36,668 bases of DNA from Priapulus caudatus (Eukaryota > Priapulida > Priapulimorpha > Priapulimorphida > Priapulidae): positions 381,727 to 418,394 of the forward strand of contig NW_014577166.1 of assembly GCF_000485595.1 (NCBI RefSeq). The letters run 5' to 3'. Position numbers and translations under genes: made by a program. Every line of letters starts with the position of its first letter. Positions within the stretch are counted from its first letter, which is position 1. Shown here piece by piece: positions 1 through 12,222 of the stretch. The notes under the pieces were generated by a model. The model made no database searches, was not told the DNA's origin, and saw only the letters and a list, made by a program, of their open reading frames with translations.

Positions 1-52
<52 letters not shown>

Positions 53-80
53 GCACGCACGCACGCGCACACACACACAC
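1..80. repeat. (TC)n then (GC/AC)n microsatellite
   Basis: Pure TC dinucleotides run from 1 to 50, followed by CGCA/CACA repeats to about 80. It is simple sequence in the intron upstream of the first visible exon. Confidence 0.95.
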
Positions 81-354
81 ACGCTGCTGTACTGTTAAAT
101 GTTAGTATCATGGTAGTACCACACTATACTTGTGTACTTGTACTTGCGTGTCTTTGTCTACAGCTATAGGTACGGACCACATCAGAGACATTATTCGACA
201 TGTCCAATGATCGTGTCCGTACGGGTTGACGGCAGACGTAGAATCAGTGTGATAGATAGGGTGAGCTGTCTCATTGAGAAACAGCATTGTGACGCAGTTC
301 ACAGTTGCGAACGAAGCTGCATCAATGCACGTTGTAGATGCTCGGCTGTTCTAG

Positions 355-483
355 ATGATGCTCACCGAGTGCACGATTTGTTGCGTTACTTTCAGGATGA
401 CTTACTTGGGAACAGTGTATACAGCATCGTTCATCATGATGACCACAACCTCTTTAACAGCAGTTTGATTCAACTGTCAATAA
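355..483 (+). CDS. NCOA: NCOA exon: C-terminal part of PAS-A
   Basis: The peptide contains HDLLRYFQDDLLGNSVYSIV followed by HHDDH, which lines up with the p160 PAS-A segment of the type YLQYKQEDLVNTSVYNIL. The 3' end is a consensus donor (GTAAGT at 484-489) in phase 1. The start is uncertain. I chose the acceptor ctgttctag ending at 354 because PAS homology stops there. A better-looking pyrimidine-rich acceptor, gtctttgtctacag ending at 163, also keeps the frame open (164-483), but the peptide it adds is Cys/Arg-rich and does not look like PAS-A. Confidence 0.7.
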
Positions 484-3400
484 GTAAGTTCATTGATGTC
501 ACACCCGCTGTGCGACCATTGTAGTTTGCCGGCGTTGGTGTTCCCATCGCGACGTAGATTTTATTTTTAATATGTACGGTCTCTTGGGATATTTAAATGC
601 CTTGTAGTTTAGATGAGTGTACAAGTTTGGTGGGGGGGGGGGGAAGCGTGCGTGCGGTATTGGTTCTAATTGACTATGGTGAAAACATTGTGGTGTGCTG
701 CCAATCTTTACGGAAATGGCATTTGACGTGAGGAATTTCAGTGTTTCTCCTGCATTGACATAAGCGAGGCGGGCCGCCTCGCTCAAATTCTCATCCGCCA
801 CACAGAGATTTGTCCAAAACACCGCCTCGATGACGAAAATCACTGTTCTTCCATCAATAAACACTTATTGAGTTCAAATCGAAATAAAGCTTCAAACGTA
901 AAGCACAACGCCGCGTACTTACGATACTGTCAACACGCGAATCTTGGCAAGGCCTATAGTATTAGATCAACACAGGTTTGGAAGATGATTGGTCACGTAC
1001 TTGAGCACCACAGGCGCCATGTTGACTCCAGCAGCAAATTAAGGGCGCTATACCTAGATGCATACATACGCATGGGTGTTTGTTGTGTATTCTACACCAG
1101 GAAAGTGCTTTTGTTGAAATAAAATCGCATTTCATGCTGTTAAGCGTTATTAACGCAAATGAGAGCATGTAAAAATAATTAACTAATAATGTTTTTTTAA
1201 ATCTTTGGTTGAATTATGTATTTTTCAAATTTATGAACTTCAAATTCATAAGATCATTGATACACAGAAGATAAATATAACCGGAAGCTTCAAGATCTTT
1301 GCCACGCTCCAGGCATTTGCCTCGTTTCCGATGGTATTACTATTTAATGTGAATACTTGTATCATTTCATATTCATAGTTTATTTGTTCCTTTTGACAAC
1401 TTGAACAAATGATTCAAGAGTCTCATATAAATAATGTGTTCAGAATAGCTTAGAATGCACCAAATTGAACTTTTTTTTTATTTGCGGGGGTGCATGCCCC
1501 TGAACCCCCTACCCCGCATTGCTTGCTCCTCGGATAGCGCAACAACCAAAATAAATTTTACCACCTCGCTGACCTTTGTGGCCAGTAACAATTTTTACAG
1601 GGGAAACACTGAATTTCTTAGCATTACCAATGGTAAAACAAGAAGTCGCAAGGTGCTTGTTTTTTTATTAAATGACTAAATGTCTCTATTTTTCCAAATT
1701 CGTAATTTCACGATTGAAGCTGGTGTTGTGGTGTCTTCGATCGTTAACATGATTTCTGTGTTCAGCAGACAAGGAAGTGAACTGGCTCTCCTCGGAGAAC
1801 AGCAACAGCAAGAGTCGGTCCTTTAACTGTCGATTGCTACTCAAATTAGATGGAAGGGGCAGGGATGAGAACACAGGTAAGCACGATTAGTGGGGTGGGA
1901 TGAGAACACAGGTAAGCACGATTAGAGGGGTGGGATGAGAACACAGGTAAGCACGATTAGAGGGGTGGGATGAGAACACAGGTAAGCATGATTAGAGGGG
2001 TGGGATTAAAGCACAGGTAAGCATGATTAGAGGGGTGGGATGAGAACACAGGTAAGCACGATTAGAGGGGTGGTATGAGAACACAGGTAAGCATAATTGG
2101 AAGGGTGGGATGAGAGCAAAATTGGAGGGGTGGGATGAGAATATAGGTAAGCACAATTAGAGGGGTGGGATGAGAACACAGGTAAGCACAATTAGAGGGG
2201 TGGGATGAGAACACAGGTAAACACAATTAGAGCAGTGGAGTATACAGTACAGTGGGATGAGAACACAGGTAAGCACGATTAGTGGGGTGGGATGAGAACA
2301 CAGGTAAGCACTATTAGAGGGGTGGAGTGAGAACACAGTTAAGCACTATTACAAGGGTGGTATCAGAACACAGGTAAGAAACTGAACAGAAGTCTGATGG
2401 TGTCTCTAACATTTTACAGCATTAGAAGTTGTAGCTAAAGTTTTAGACTAAGGACTATGTAAACTATCAGATGATCACTCATTTTGCCATTTAATGAGAG
2501 AATCGTGTCGGTGCCATTTTGCTGGGATAAAAGGTTGTCCGGCTAACATAACACTTGCAATTTGTGTGTATAATCTCAGTCTTCCGTGTTTTTACGAACT
2601 CGTTGCAGTTGATTTCCTCTTTTTCTTAGAGCATCGTTTAAGCGTAAAATAACAAGTGGAAACGGCTCTCGGATGCACAAATATTTCTCCTACTCTTACT
2701 GTTTTTTGGTTTTTGCACTAAGCGTAAGTAACGATAGTGATAATAAATATGTGCGCGTCTGTGTGTGTTTTTCTGCAGGAATGGAACTTCAGCACCGACA
2801 AGTCTCACCACAGTACGAAAGCATGCAGATTTCTGCCGTGCCCCTCCCTTACTCAGGCGACAAGTCAGACGAGGAGTCACTAGGCTCAGGTGAGTTTCAG
2901 TTATCCTCGACGGCTATACAGCCGCTCGTGCCACGCTGCCTGCGTACCTCAGTTTGCCTTTTTTACATGTTGCTGGCTAGTAATGCACTAATGAGGTACG
3001 ATCGCCGCATTTGTTCGCAATGAATAAATTTCCCAAAACCGAACTGATATTGCCACGGAGCTCGCTTTCGTTTTGGGTGATGAATCGATGCACGATGAAA
3101 GGATTTAAATGTTAATGCGAGATGCGACGTGCGAAATAATGAGAGAGGGAGGAGCAATATTGGCAAATATTGCGCGCAGTGTGAATACCGTTGCTGCAAT
3201 ATTAATTACCTTTATTGTTAGTGCTAGTGTCGTATCAAGCATTGCCGGGTGTATTATTGCTAGTGCTAGCCTGCGTACACCCTTGCTTCCCCCTCCTTCA
3301 CTTCTTTGTATATCTGTAACCATGCTTATTTTTACTTCACGACAGAGGGGCCCGTGAGTCTGGTGTGTGTTGAACGCGAGATCCCTCTCTTTCTCCCTCC

Positions 3401-6400
3401 TTCCTTCCCTCTCTCTCCCTCCCTCTCTCTCCCAGACTCTCTCTCTCCCTCTCTCCCTCCCTCCCCTCCCTCCCTCCCTCCCCTCTCTCCTTCCTTCTAT
3501 CCTGTCCTTCCTTCTATCCTCCCTTTCCTCTCTCTCTTTCCCTTTCTCTCTGTGTGCTTACTGTTATGTTTACATCTCTCACAGAGGAATCTGCGAGTCT
3601 GGTGTGCGTCGCGCGCAAGATCCCTCCCAACGAGCAGAAGATCGAGCTGACGGGCCCTCTCGGCGTCGAGCAGTTCACGACGCAGCAGGACACGAGCGGC
3701 AAGATACTCGCGCTCGACGCCACGAAAGTCACGTCCAACCAGTATTTGATCAAAGACCTAGTCGGCCGCCAGATACAGGACTTCTACCACATCAGCGACG
3801 TGCCGAGACTCCTGCAGCATCGGCAGGAAGGTAGGGGTCGCTAGCGGGCGCGGGCGGAGGATGACAGGATGCGGAGGCAGGTGCGGGAGACGCGTATAGT
3901 CACGCGATGTGCAGATGTCCGTCGTGCAGTTGTGTGCAGGTCGCAAATACGTAAAACAATTGGCTCGTCTGAAGTGACATATTGTGTGAGGAAAATCACT
4001 ACCTAGATGTGTCAGCCTATTTATCTGCAATGTATTCGAGTGACTCAGCACCTTAGAAGCTCTCATATTCCCGCCTGCAAATGGTGATAGCCTGATAGGT
4101 GATCTGCGTTCATTTCGTACATAACGTGTCTTCCTCGCAGGGACAATGTGTATACTCCTGCAGTCTGACTGCTCGACTTGCATTATAGTCTGTGACTGCA
4201 GTTGAAGGCACACGTTGCTAGAAGTTGCATGGAGTGACATGTCGTCATGAAATTTGCGTGTTACTGCGTGTCTTGAGAAGTTACGTGTGACGGCTCTTCG
4301 TTAGAAGTTACCTGTGACCGCATGTTGTTAGAAGTTACCTGTGACCACGTGTCGTTAGAAGTTATGCGATCTTGGAAGCTTTGAGCTGATCTTCGCTCCT
4401 ATATTGACCATGCATCGTTGGAAATTACCTGTGATCACGTGTCATTAGAATTTACCTGTGATCACGTGTCTTAAGAAGTTACATATGATCACGTGTCGTT
4501 AGAAGTTACCTGTGATCACGTGTCGTTGGAAGTTACCTGTGACCACGTGTCATTAGAAGTTACCTGTGACCACGTGTCATTAGAAGTTACCTGTGACCAC
4601 GTGTCGTCGGAAGTTACCTGTGACCACGTGTCATTAGAAGTTACCTGTGACCACGTGTCGTTAGAAGTTACCTGTGACCACGTGTCGTTAGAAGTTACAT
4701 GTGACCACGTGTCGTTAGACGTTACCTGTGACCACGTGTCCATTAGAAGTTACCTGCTGGACCACGTGTTCGTTAGAAGTTACCTGTGACCACGTGTTGT
4801 TAGAAGTTACCTGTGACACGTGTCGTTAGAAGTTACATGTGACCACGTTGTCGTTTAGAAGCTTACATGTGACCACGTGTCATTAGAAGTTACCTGTGGC
4901 CACGTGTCATTGCGAAGTTACTGTGACCACGTGTCATTAGAAGTTACCTGTGACCACGTGTCGTCGGAAGTTATGTGTGACCACATGTCGTTAGAAGTTA
5001 TCTGTGACCACATGTCGTTAGAAGTTATGCTTTCTTGGAAGCTTTAAGCTGATCTTCATGCCTATATTGACCACGTGTCCTTGGAAGTTACCTGTGACCA
5101 CGTGTCGTTAGAGATTACTCATGAATCGTTAGTAGTTCTGAGCGTAGCTGATCTTCGCGCCAATATTGACCACGTGTCATTGAAAGTTACCCATGAATTG
5201 TTGGTAGTTCTGAGCGTAGCTGATCTTTTCGCCACTTTTTTCGCTTTCGCAGTGAGACGGACAGGCAAGAGCATCAGCGGTCTGTATCGATTCGCATCGC
5301 CGAGGACAAGTACGTGTTTTGTGCAGACGACGAGCAAGCTGTTCTCCAGCCAGGTGAACGTCGAGCCAGAGTTCATCATCTCTACCCACTCGATCATCAG
5401 GTGAGAAGCGAGGCGAGCCAGCTGTGCGACACACTCGTTCTAGCTGCTAACACACTAGTATTATAAGGGCTAGCTGTAAGACACACTCGTTCCTAGCTGC
5501 CTAACACACTAGCTTTATAGGGCTAGCCTGTGAGACACACTCGTTCTAGCTCTAACACGCTAGTATTATAGGGCTAGCTGTAAGACACACTCGTTTCTAC
5601 TGCTAACACACTAGCTTTATTAGGACCAGCTGTGAGACACACTCGTTCTAGCTGCTAACACGCTGAGTATTATTAGGGCTAGCTGTAAGACACACTCGTT
5701 CTAGCTGCTAACACACTAGCTTTATAGGGCTAGCTGTGAGACACACTCGTTCTAGCTGCTAACACAACTAGTATTATAGGGCTAAGCTGTGGAGACACAC
5801 TCGTTCTAGCTGGCTAACACACTAGCTTTATAGGGCTAGCTGTGAGACACACTCCTTCTAGCTGTAACACACTAGTATTATAAGCGCCAGCTGTGAGACA
5901 CACTCGTTCTAGCTGCTAACACACTAGTATTATAGGGCTAGCTGTGAGACACACTCGTTCTAGCTGCTAACACACTAGTATTATACTAGGGCCAGCTGTG
6001 AGACACACTCGTTCTAGCTGCTAACACACTAGTATTATAGGGCTAGCTGTGAGAACACACTTGTTCTAGCTGTTACACAACTAGCTTTATAGGGCTAGCT
6101 GTAAGACACACTCGTTCTAGCTGCTAACCACACTAGCTTTATAGGGCTAGCTGTGAGACACACTCGTTCTAGCTGGCTAACACACTAGTATTATAGGGCC
6201 AGCTGTGAGGACAACTCCTTCTAGCTGCTAACACGCTAGTATTATAGGCGACCAGCTGTGAGACACACTCGTTCTAGCTGCTAACACACTAGTATTATAG
6301 GGCTAGCTGTAAGACACACTCGTTCTAGCTGCTAACACACTAGCTTATAGCGGCTAGCTGCTGAGACACACTCGTTCTAGCTGCTAACACACTAGTATTA

Positions 6401-9400
6401 TAGGGCCAGCTGTGAGACACACTCGTTCTAGCTGCTAACACACTAGTATTATAAGGCCAGCTGTGAGACCACACTCGTTTTAGCTGCTAACACACTAGCT
6501 TTTATAGCGCGCTAGCTGTGAGACACACTCGTTCTAGCGCTGTAACACCGCTAGTATTTATAGGGCTAGCTGTGAGACACACTCGTTCTAGCTGCTAACA
6601 CACTAGTATTATAGGGCTAGCTGTGAGAAACGCTCGTTTCTAGCTGTTAACACACTAGCTTTATAGGGCTAGCTGTAAAGACACACTCGTTCTAGCTGCT
6701 AACACACTAGCTTTTATAGCGCTAGCCTGTGAGACACACTCGTTCTAGCTGCTAACACACTAGTATTATAGGCGCAGGCTCGTGAGACACACTCCTTCTA
6801 GCTGCTAAACACACTAGTATTAATAAGGCCAGCTGTGAGGACCACACTTGTTCTAGCTGTTAACACACTAGTATTATAGGGCTAGCTGTGAGACACACTT
6901 GTTCTAGCTGCTAACACACTAGCTTTATAGGGCCAGCTGTGAGACACACTCGTTCTAGCTGCTAACACACTAGTATTATAGGGCTAGCTGTGAGAAACGC
7001 TCGTTTTCTAGCTGTTAACACACTAGCTTTATAGGCGCTAGCTGTACGAAACGCTACGTCTAGCCTGCTAACACACTAGCTTTATAGGGCTTAGCTGTAA
7101 GACAACGCTCGTTCTAGCTGCTAACACACTAGCTTTATAGGGCTAGCTGTGGGACACACTCGTTCTAGGCTGCTAACACACTAGCTTTATAGGGCTAGCT
7201 GTGAGCACACTCGTTCTAGCTGCTAACACACTAGTATTATAGGGCTAGCTGCGTGAGACACACTCATTCTAGCTGTTAACACACTAGCTTTATTAGGGCT
7301 AGCTTGTGAGACACACTCGTTCTAGCTGCTAACACACTAGCTTTATAGGGCTAGCTGTGAGACACACTCGTTCTAGCTGCTAACACACTAGCTTTATAGG
7401 GCTAGCTGTGAGACACACTCATTCTAGCTGCTAACGCACTAGCTTTACAAAGTTGGCTGCAAGACACACTCATTTCAGCTTTACAGAGCTAGCTGTAAGA
7501 CACACTCATTCAGCTTAACAGAGCTAACTGTAATACACACTCATTCAGCTTAACAGAGCTAGCTATAAAGATACACTCATTCAGCTTAAACTGTGCTAGC
7601 TGTAATACACACTCATTATTACAATGCTAACTGTAAGACCACTCATCACTTTACAGTGCTAGCTGTAAAGACACTCATTCAGCTTTACAATGCTAACTGT
7701 AAGACACACTCATTCAGCCTTTACAGTGCTAGCTGTAAGACACTCATTCACTTTACAATGCCTAACTGTAGACACACTCATTCAGTTTTACAGCTGTAGC
7801 TATAAGACACACTCATTCAGCTTTACAGAGCTAGCTGTAAGACACACTCATTCAGCTTAACAGAGCTAGCTGTAATACACACTCATTCAGCTTAACAGTG
7901 CTAACTGTAAGACACTCATTCAGCTTAACAGAGCTAACTGTAATACACACTCATTCAGCTTAACAGTGCTAACTGTAAGATACACTCATTCAGATTAACA
8001 GTGCTAACTGTAAGATACACTCATTCAGCTTAACTGTGCTAGCTGTAAGACACACTCATTCAGCTTAACAGTGCTAACTGTAAGATACACTCATTCAGAT
8101 TAACAGAGACAACTTGACCAGTTATAAAAACTGCTGCTAACAGTTGAATTCTGTATGAATGGATTCATCGTGACTTAAAATTTAGTTTCATGTCATCGTG
8201 AATCGTGGGTTAATACTTAGTAGTGTTCACGGGTATAAGCGGGGGGGACATGAGCGTAGAAGCACGAAGCGTCTGTGAATTTAATCACTAGAGGGCGTAC
8301 TGAGTCTCGCCTCAAATCTCGCTCAATTCTCGCCCTCGCTGCTCGCAGGGACAATGACGTCGCGCTGAGCCTCCAGAAGAGGCGCGCTGCCTTCCAAGCT
8401 GCCGAGAACAGCGGCGACGTGGTGAACAGCGCGACCACGGCATGGCGCGCAGCAGCCCCGCCAGGTGGCATCCGGCGACTTTCTCTCGCACAGCTCGAGC
8501 TGGGGCGCGTTCGCGGCAAGCGGCAGCGACGACAGATGAACGACGACGCGGCGCGGCGCGCCGCCAGCGCGCACTCGACGACGCCGATTGGAGACAGGGG
8601 GCGCCAGCGCCCGGTTGGCGAGTTCGGCCCTGACGACTTGACTTTTGATCTCAACTTCCTCACAGTCCCCGCGAACTATGCGGACGGCGGCGGGCCCAGC
8701 GGCGCCCCTGCGGCGCTGCGGCGACGGGGCGCGCGACGGCGGGCCGCGACCTCGGCGGCCGCGGTCGGAGTCCGCGCGACGCAATGATGTCGCCCCTGTG
8801 TCGACGGCGGCCGGGCGCGGCGGCGGCCAGCAGGTGGCCTCAGAACTCTAGCGAGCAGAGCAGCGCTGTATGCAGATGTACGCGAACAACAATAACAACG
8901 AGACCGCAAAAGGACGGTGGCGCCGCCTACAACAACAACGCGCGGGAAGAAGTTGACGAGCCCGCCGAAGGGTGTCGGCGGCGGCGGCGGCGGCGGCGGA
9001 GGAGGCCCGGCGGGGCAGGCGGGAAGCAGAACCCGCACAACACGATCCTGAAGGAGCTGCTGAACCAGGACGACGACGAGGGTGGCGGCGGCGGCGGAGG
9101 GATGAACGTCGACGGAGGAGGAGGAGGAGGGGCGGAGAAGCGGGAGGCTTCCGGGGCAGGATCACTCACGGCCGTCGAGTCGTCCGGCGAGTCGCGCGAG
9201 CACGAGCGCGAGCCTGTGCGGAGACGACTCCGACAAGAAGATGAACAGCAATCCGCTGCTGAAGGTGAGTGTGCGCGTCACGCACGCACGCGCGCGCGCC
9301 GGGGGAGGGGGGACCCGGTCCCCATCACGGAAATCGCGAATGTTGAGTGAGTGCATCCACGAACGCGCACGCGCCGGGGGAGGGGGGACCCGGTCCCGAT

Positions 9401-12190
9401 CATGGAAATCGTCGAATGTGAGTGTGCATGACACGCACGCGCATGCCGGGGGAGGGGGGACATCACGGAAATAACTGAAGGTGAGTGAGCGCGTCACTCA
9501 CACGCGTGCTGGGTGGAGGGTGCTACCCGGTCCCCATCATTGAAATCGTTGAAGGTGAATGAGCGTGCCACACACGCGCTCCCCGGGGGGAGGGGGGGAC
9601 CCGGTCCCCATCGTTGAAATCATTGAATGTAAGTATGCGCGTCACACACGCGTGCGCCGGGGGTAGGAGGGACCTGGTTCCCATCATTGAAATCGTTGAA
9701 GGTGTGTGAGCGCGCCATGCACGTGCGTGCTGGGGGGGGGGGCCTGGTGCCCCTCACGGTCAGCGTCGTCCTGAGAAAGGGCAAAGTTCTGTCGCATCTT
9801 TGCGTGTAGCACGTCAAGACGTCGCCACCTCTGTCATTCACGCTCTCCGAGAGACATTCCAGGACTAAATACAATTACAGCTGCTATTTTTAGCTCACCT
9901 GTTACATCGTCAAGCTGAGCTATTGCCAGTGGTGTCGCCGGTCCGTCCGTCCTCGTCAACATTTTGGCCTACGAGTCAAACGCATAACTCGGGAACTGTT
10001 TTACCCACATGTTTGAAATTGGGTATAGTTGTTACTGCTATGCTCCCATATGAACGTCCTATTTGGAGCACGCCAGTCGACGATACTTTCGGAGCCACGC
10101 AATTTTTGGCCAAAAATGGGAATTGCCATTAATCAGTTCAGATTCAGCGCGATTTTGCCTATTTTTGGTATGTGAATGAATAAGGGTAGGGGTTTTGATA
10201 TTTGAAAAAAAAAATTATGCAAATTAAGTAGGTTATGCAATTTATGCCAAATAAACGCAGATAACAAACAGTCTGTGGTGTCACCTCGTCTGTTCGTTTT
10301 ACAAGATTTCATTGACAATATCTTTAATGCAAAATTGGTATTTCCTCTCCACCCTGCGATAAAACGTCTATATTAGAGTAAAGTTTTACAAAACATGTCG
10401 GAACGCAGCATAACCTATTTATTCGAATGCCATCGCTACAAAGCGGTATAGCGCCATCTACTGTCACAAATTGTGATTCATTTGTTTATAAATTATTATT
10501 GCGATTATACAGATGGCAACCGTGTGCTACCGCCTAGAAAAAACTCATACGAAGTAAACATTTCCATGCAACCATTACCTTTGACAAAAGTTGTGTTATG
10601 GGCAGGGAAACACCATTGTCATGTGGGCTACGTGGAATAAGCGTATCCTCTCAATCTTACACGTTACACATCGGGAGCTCCGCTTTTAGGCAGTGCATAA
10701 ATCTGAATATTATAAAAACGTTATTTGTGGTGAGCTACAGTGTCATTGACACTTTCATTCCGAGATGCTTCCAAGATGAGGTAAAGAGGCTTTTGCGATC
10801 CTTGCGGTGCGTCGTTAGAAAACCAAATTGGTCTTGGGCGTTAACTTGTTCCCGTGAACCTCACCTATGTTGCATGCTGCGTGGAAGGCTCTTGTGGCCT
10901 TGCCATGGTTCTGTCGATGGTCCGCGAGAACAAGTTCATTTTAAGATCGATGTTAAGACTGGGTTTGTTTCTGACAAGAGGCCACAGAAATTGCAAAATG
11001 TCGTTTTGTCCATCTCGGAGCGACCTGGAAAAATTTACTGATATTGCGTTTGTTCCTGGAAAGTCTCTCTAAAGCAGGGGTTCTTAACCTGTGGTCCATT
11101 GCCCCCGTTGGGGTCTGTGGATGGGCTTCAGGCACATACAAATTATTGTGTTTATGTGCTTATCTGCATTTTTCTGGGGAGGGGTCCGTAGTTTTCACCA
11201 GATTCTCAAAGGGGTCCATGACTCAAAAACGGTTAAGAACCACTGCTCTAAAGAATCTCCAAATTACGATGGGAGCATGCGGGTGGGGGGGGATGCGTAA
11301 ATTTGTTCTGGAGCGGGTGCCTTACAATGTGGAACGTTCAAACGTCCAGGGCATCGTTGGTTAGTCTGGTTGCGCACCTTGCGCCGTCGTCGGCAACACG
11401 CGTTGGCAAATGTGCACCGAGTTTTTAGTTTAGTTGTTTCGCTGAGCATTTCGCAGAGCTGTTGCAGAAATTCGTCGGACGTGAAGGGGTGTAGCAGTCT
11501 CTGCTTCTCGTCAGGGTGGAGTGGGGTTCTTCCTTAAACTCGTTCCCCGCATCTTCTTTTAGCTTTGCCATTCCGTTTTCGATCGCCTTTTCGTAAGTTT
11601 TTGTTTTTCGAGTTCCGCATTCGAATTTCGCATAGCAGCTGCTGCACTTCCTTGAAACCGAATGCAGAATCGTGGTCGTTGAGTGGGTGCCCGGGGCGGT
11701 GGCTTATTATCCAAGGATGCGAATAAGCTGCGATGGCGGTAATAATCACCGTGATGCTGGCGCTGCACATTATAATTAAATCAAGTAAATTAATATTTAA
11801 AGTAATTAAATTAATTGTACTAATATGATAATATATAAAATAGGTGTTTAAATAAATGGTAGGTAAAATTGTTTATATAATAAATAAGTTTTAGGCGAGT
11901 ATCCACGACGACGACGCGCACGCCACCGTTGTGCGGCAGCAGCAGTAGCAGCAGCAGCAGAAGCAGCAATAGAAGCACCAGCAGCAGCAGCAGCAGTAGC
12001 AGTAGCAGCAGCAGCAGCAGCAGTGACGGCGGCGGCGGCGGCAGTAGCAGCAGTAGCAGTAGCAGAAGCAGTAGTAGCAGCAGTAGCAGTAGCAGAAACA
12101 GTAGCAGCAGCGGCAGCGGCAGCGGCGGCGGCGGCGGCAGTAGCAGCAGCAGCAACAGCAGTAGCAGTGGCAGCAGCAGCAGAAACAGCA

Positions 12191-12222
<32 letters not shown>

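Larger units (their letters stand above)
2890..3584 (+). other. Intron with decayed exon copy and pyrimidine-rich tract
   Basis: The intron between the linker and PAS-B exons. It contains a partial copy of the next exon (3330-3386) and a CT-rich simple tract (3386-3560, CCCTCTCT/CCTT type) that ends near the true acceptor. Confidence 0.8.

Noticed and set aside
868-1122. 84-codon ORF in the first intron
   Set aside because: No similarity to p160 sequence, no splice sites in matching phase, composition like random AT-rich intron.
1865-2385. Regularly spaced repeats that might suggest a CRISPR array
   Set aside because: The units are contiguous with no unique spacers, and the locus is a eukaryotic intron.
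4493-4789. SLEVTCDHV repeat ORF and its reverse
   Set aside because: A 27-bp minisatellite in an intron keeps frames open by length alone.
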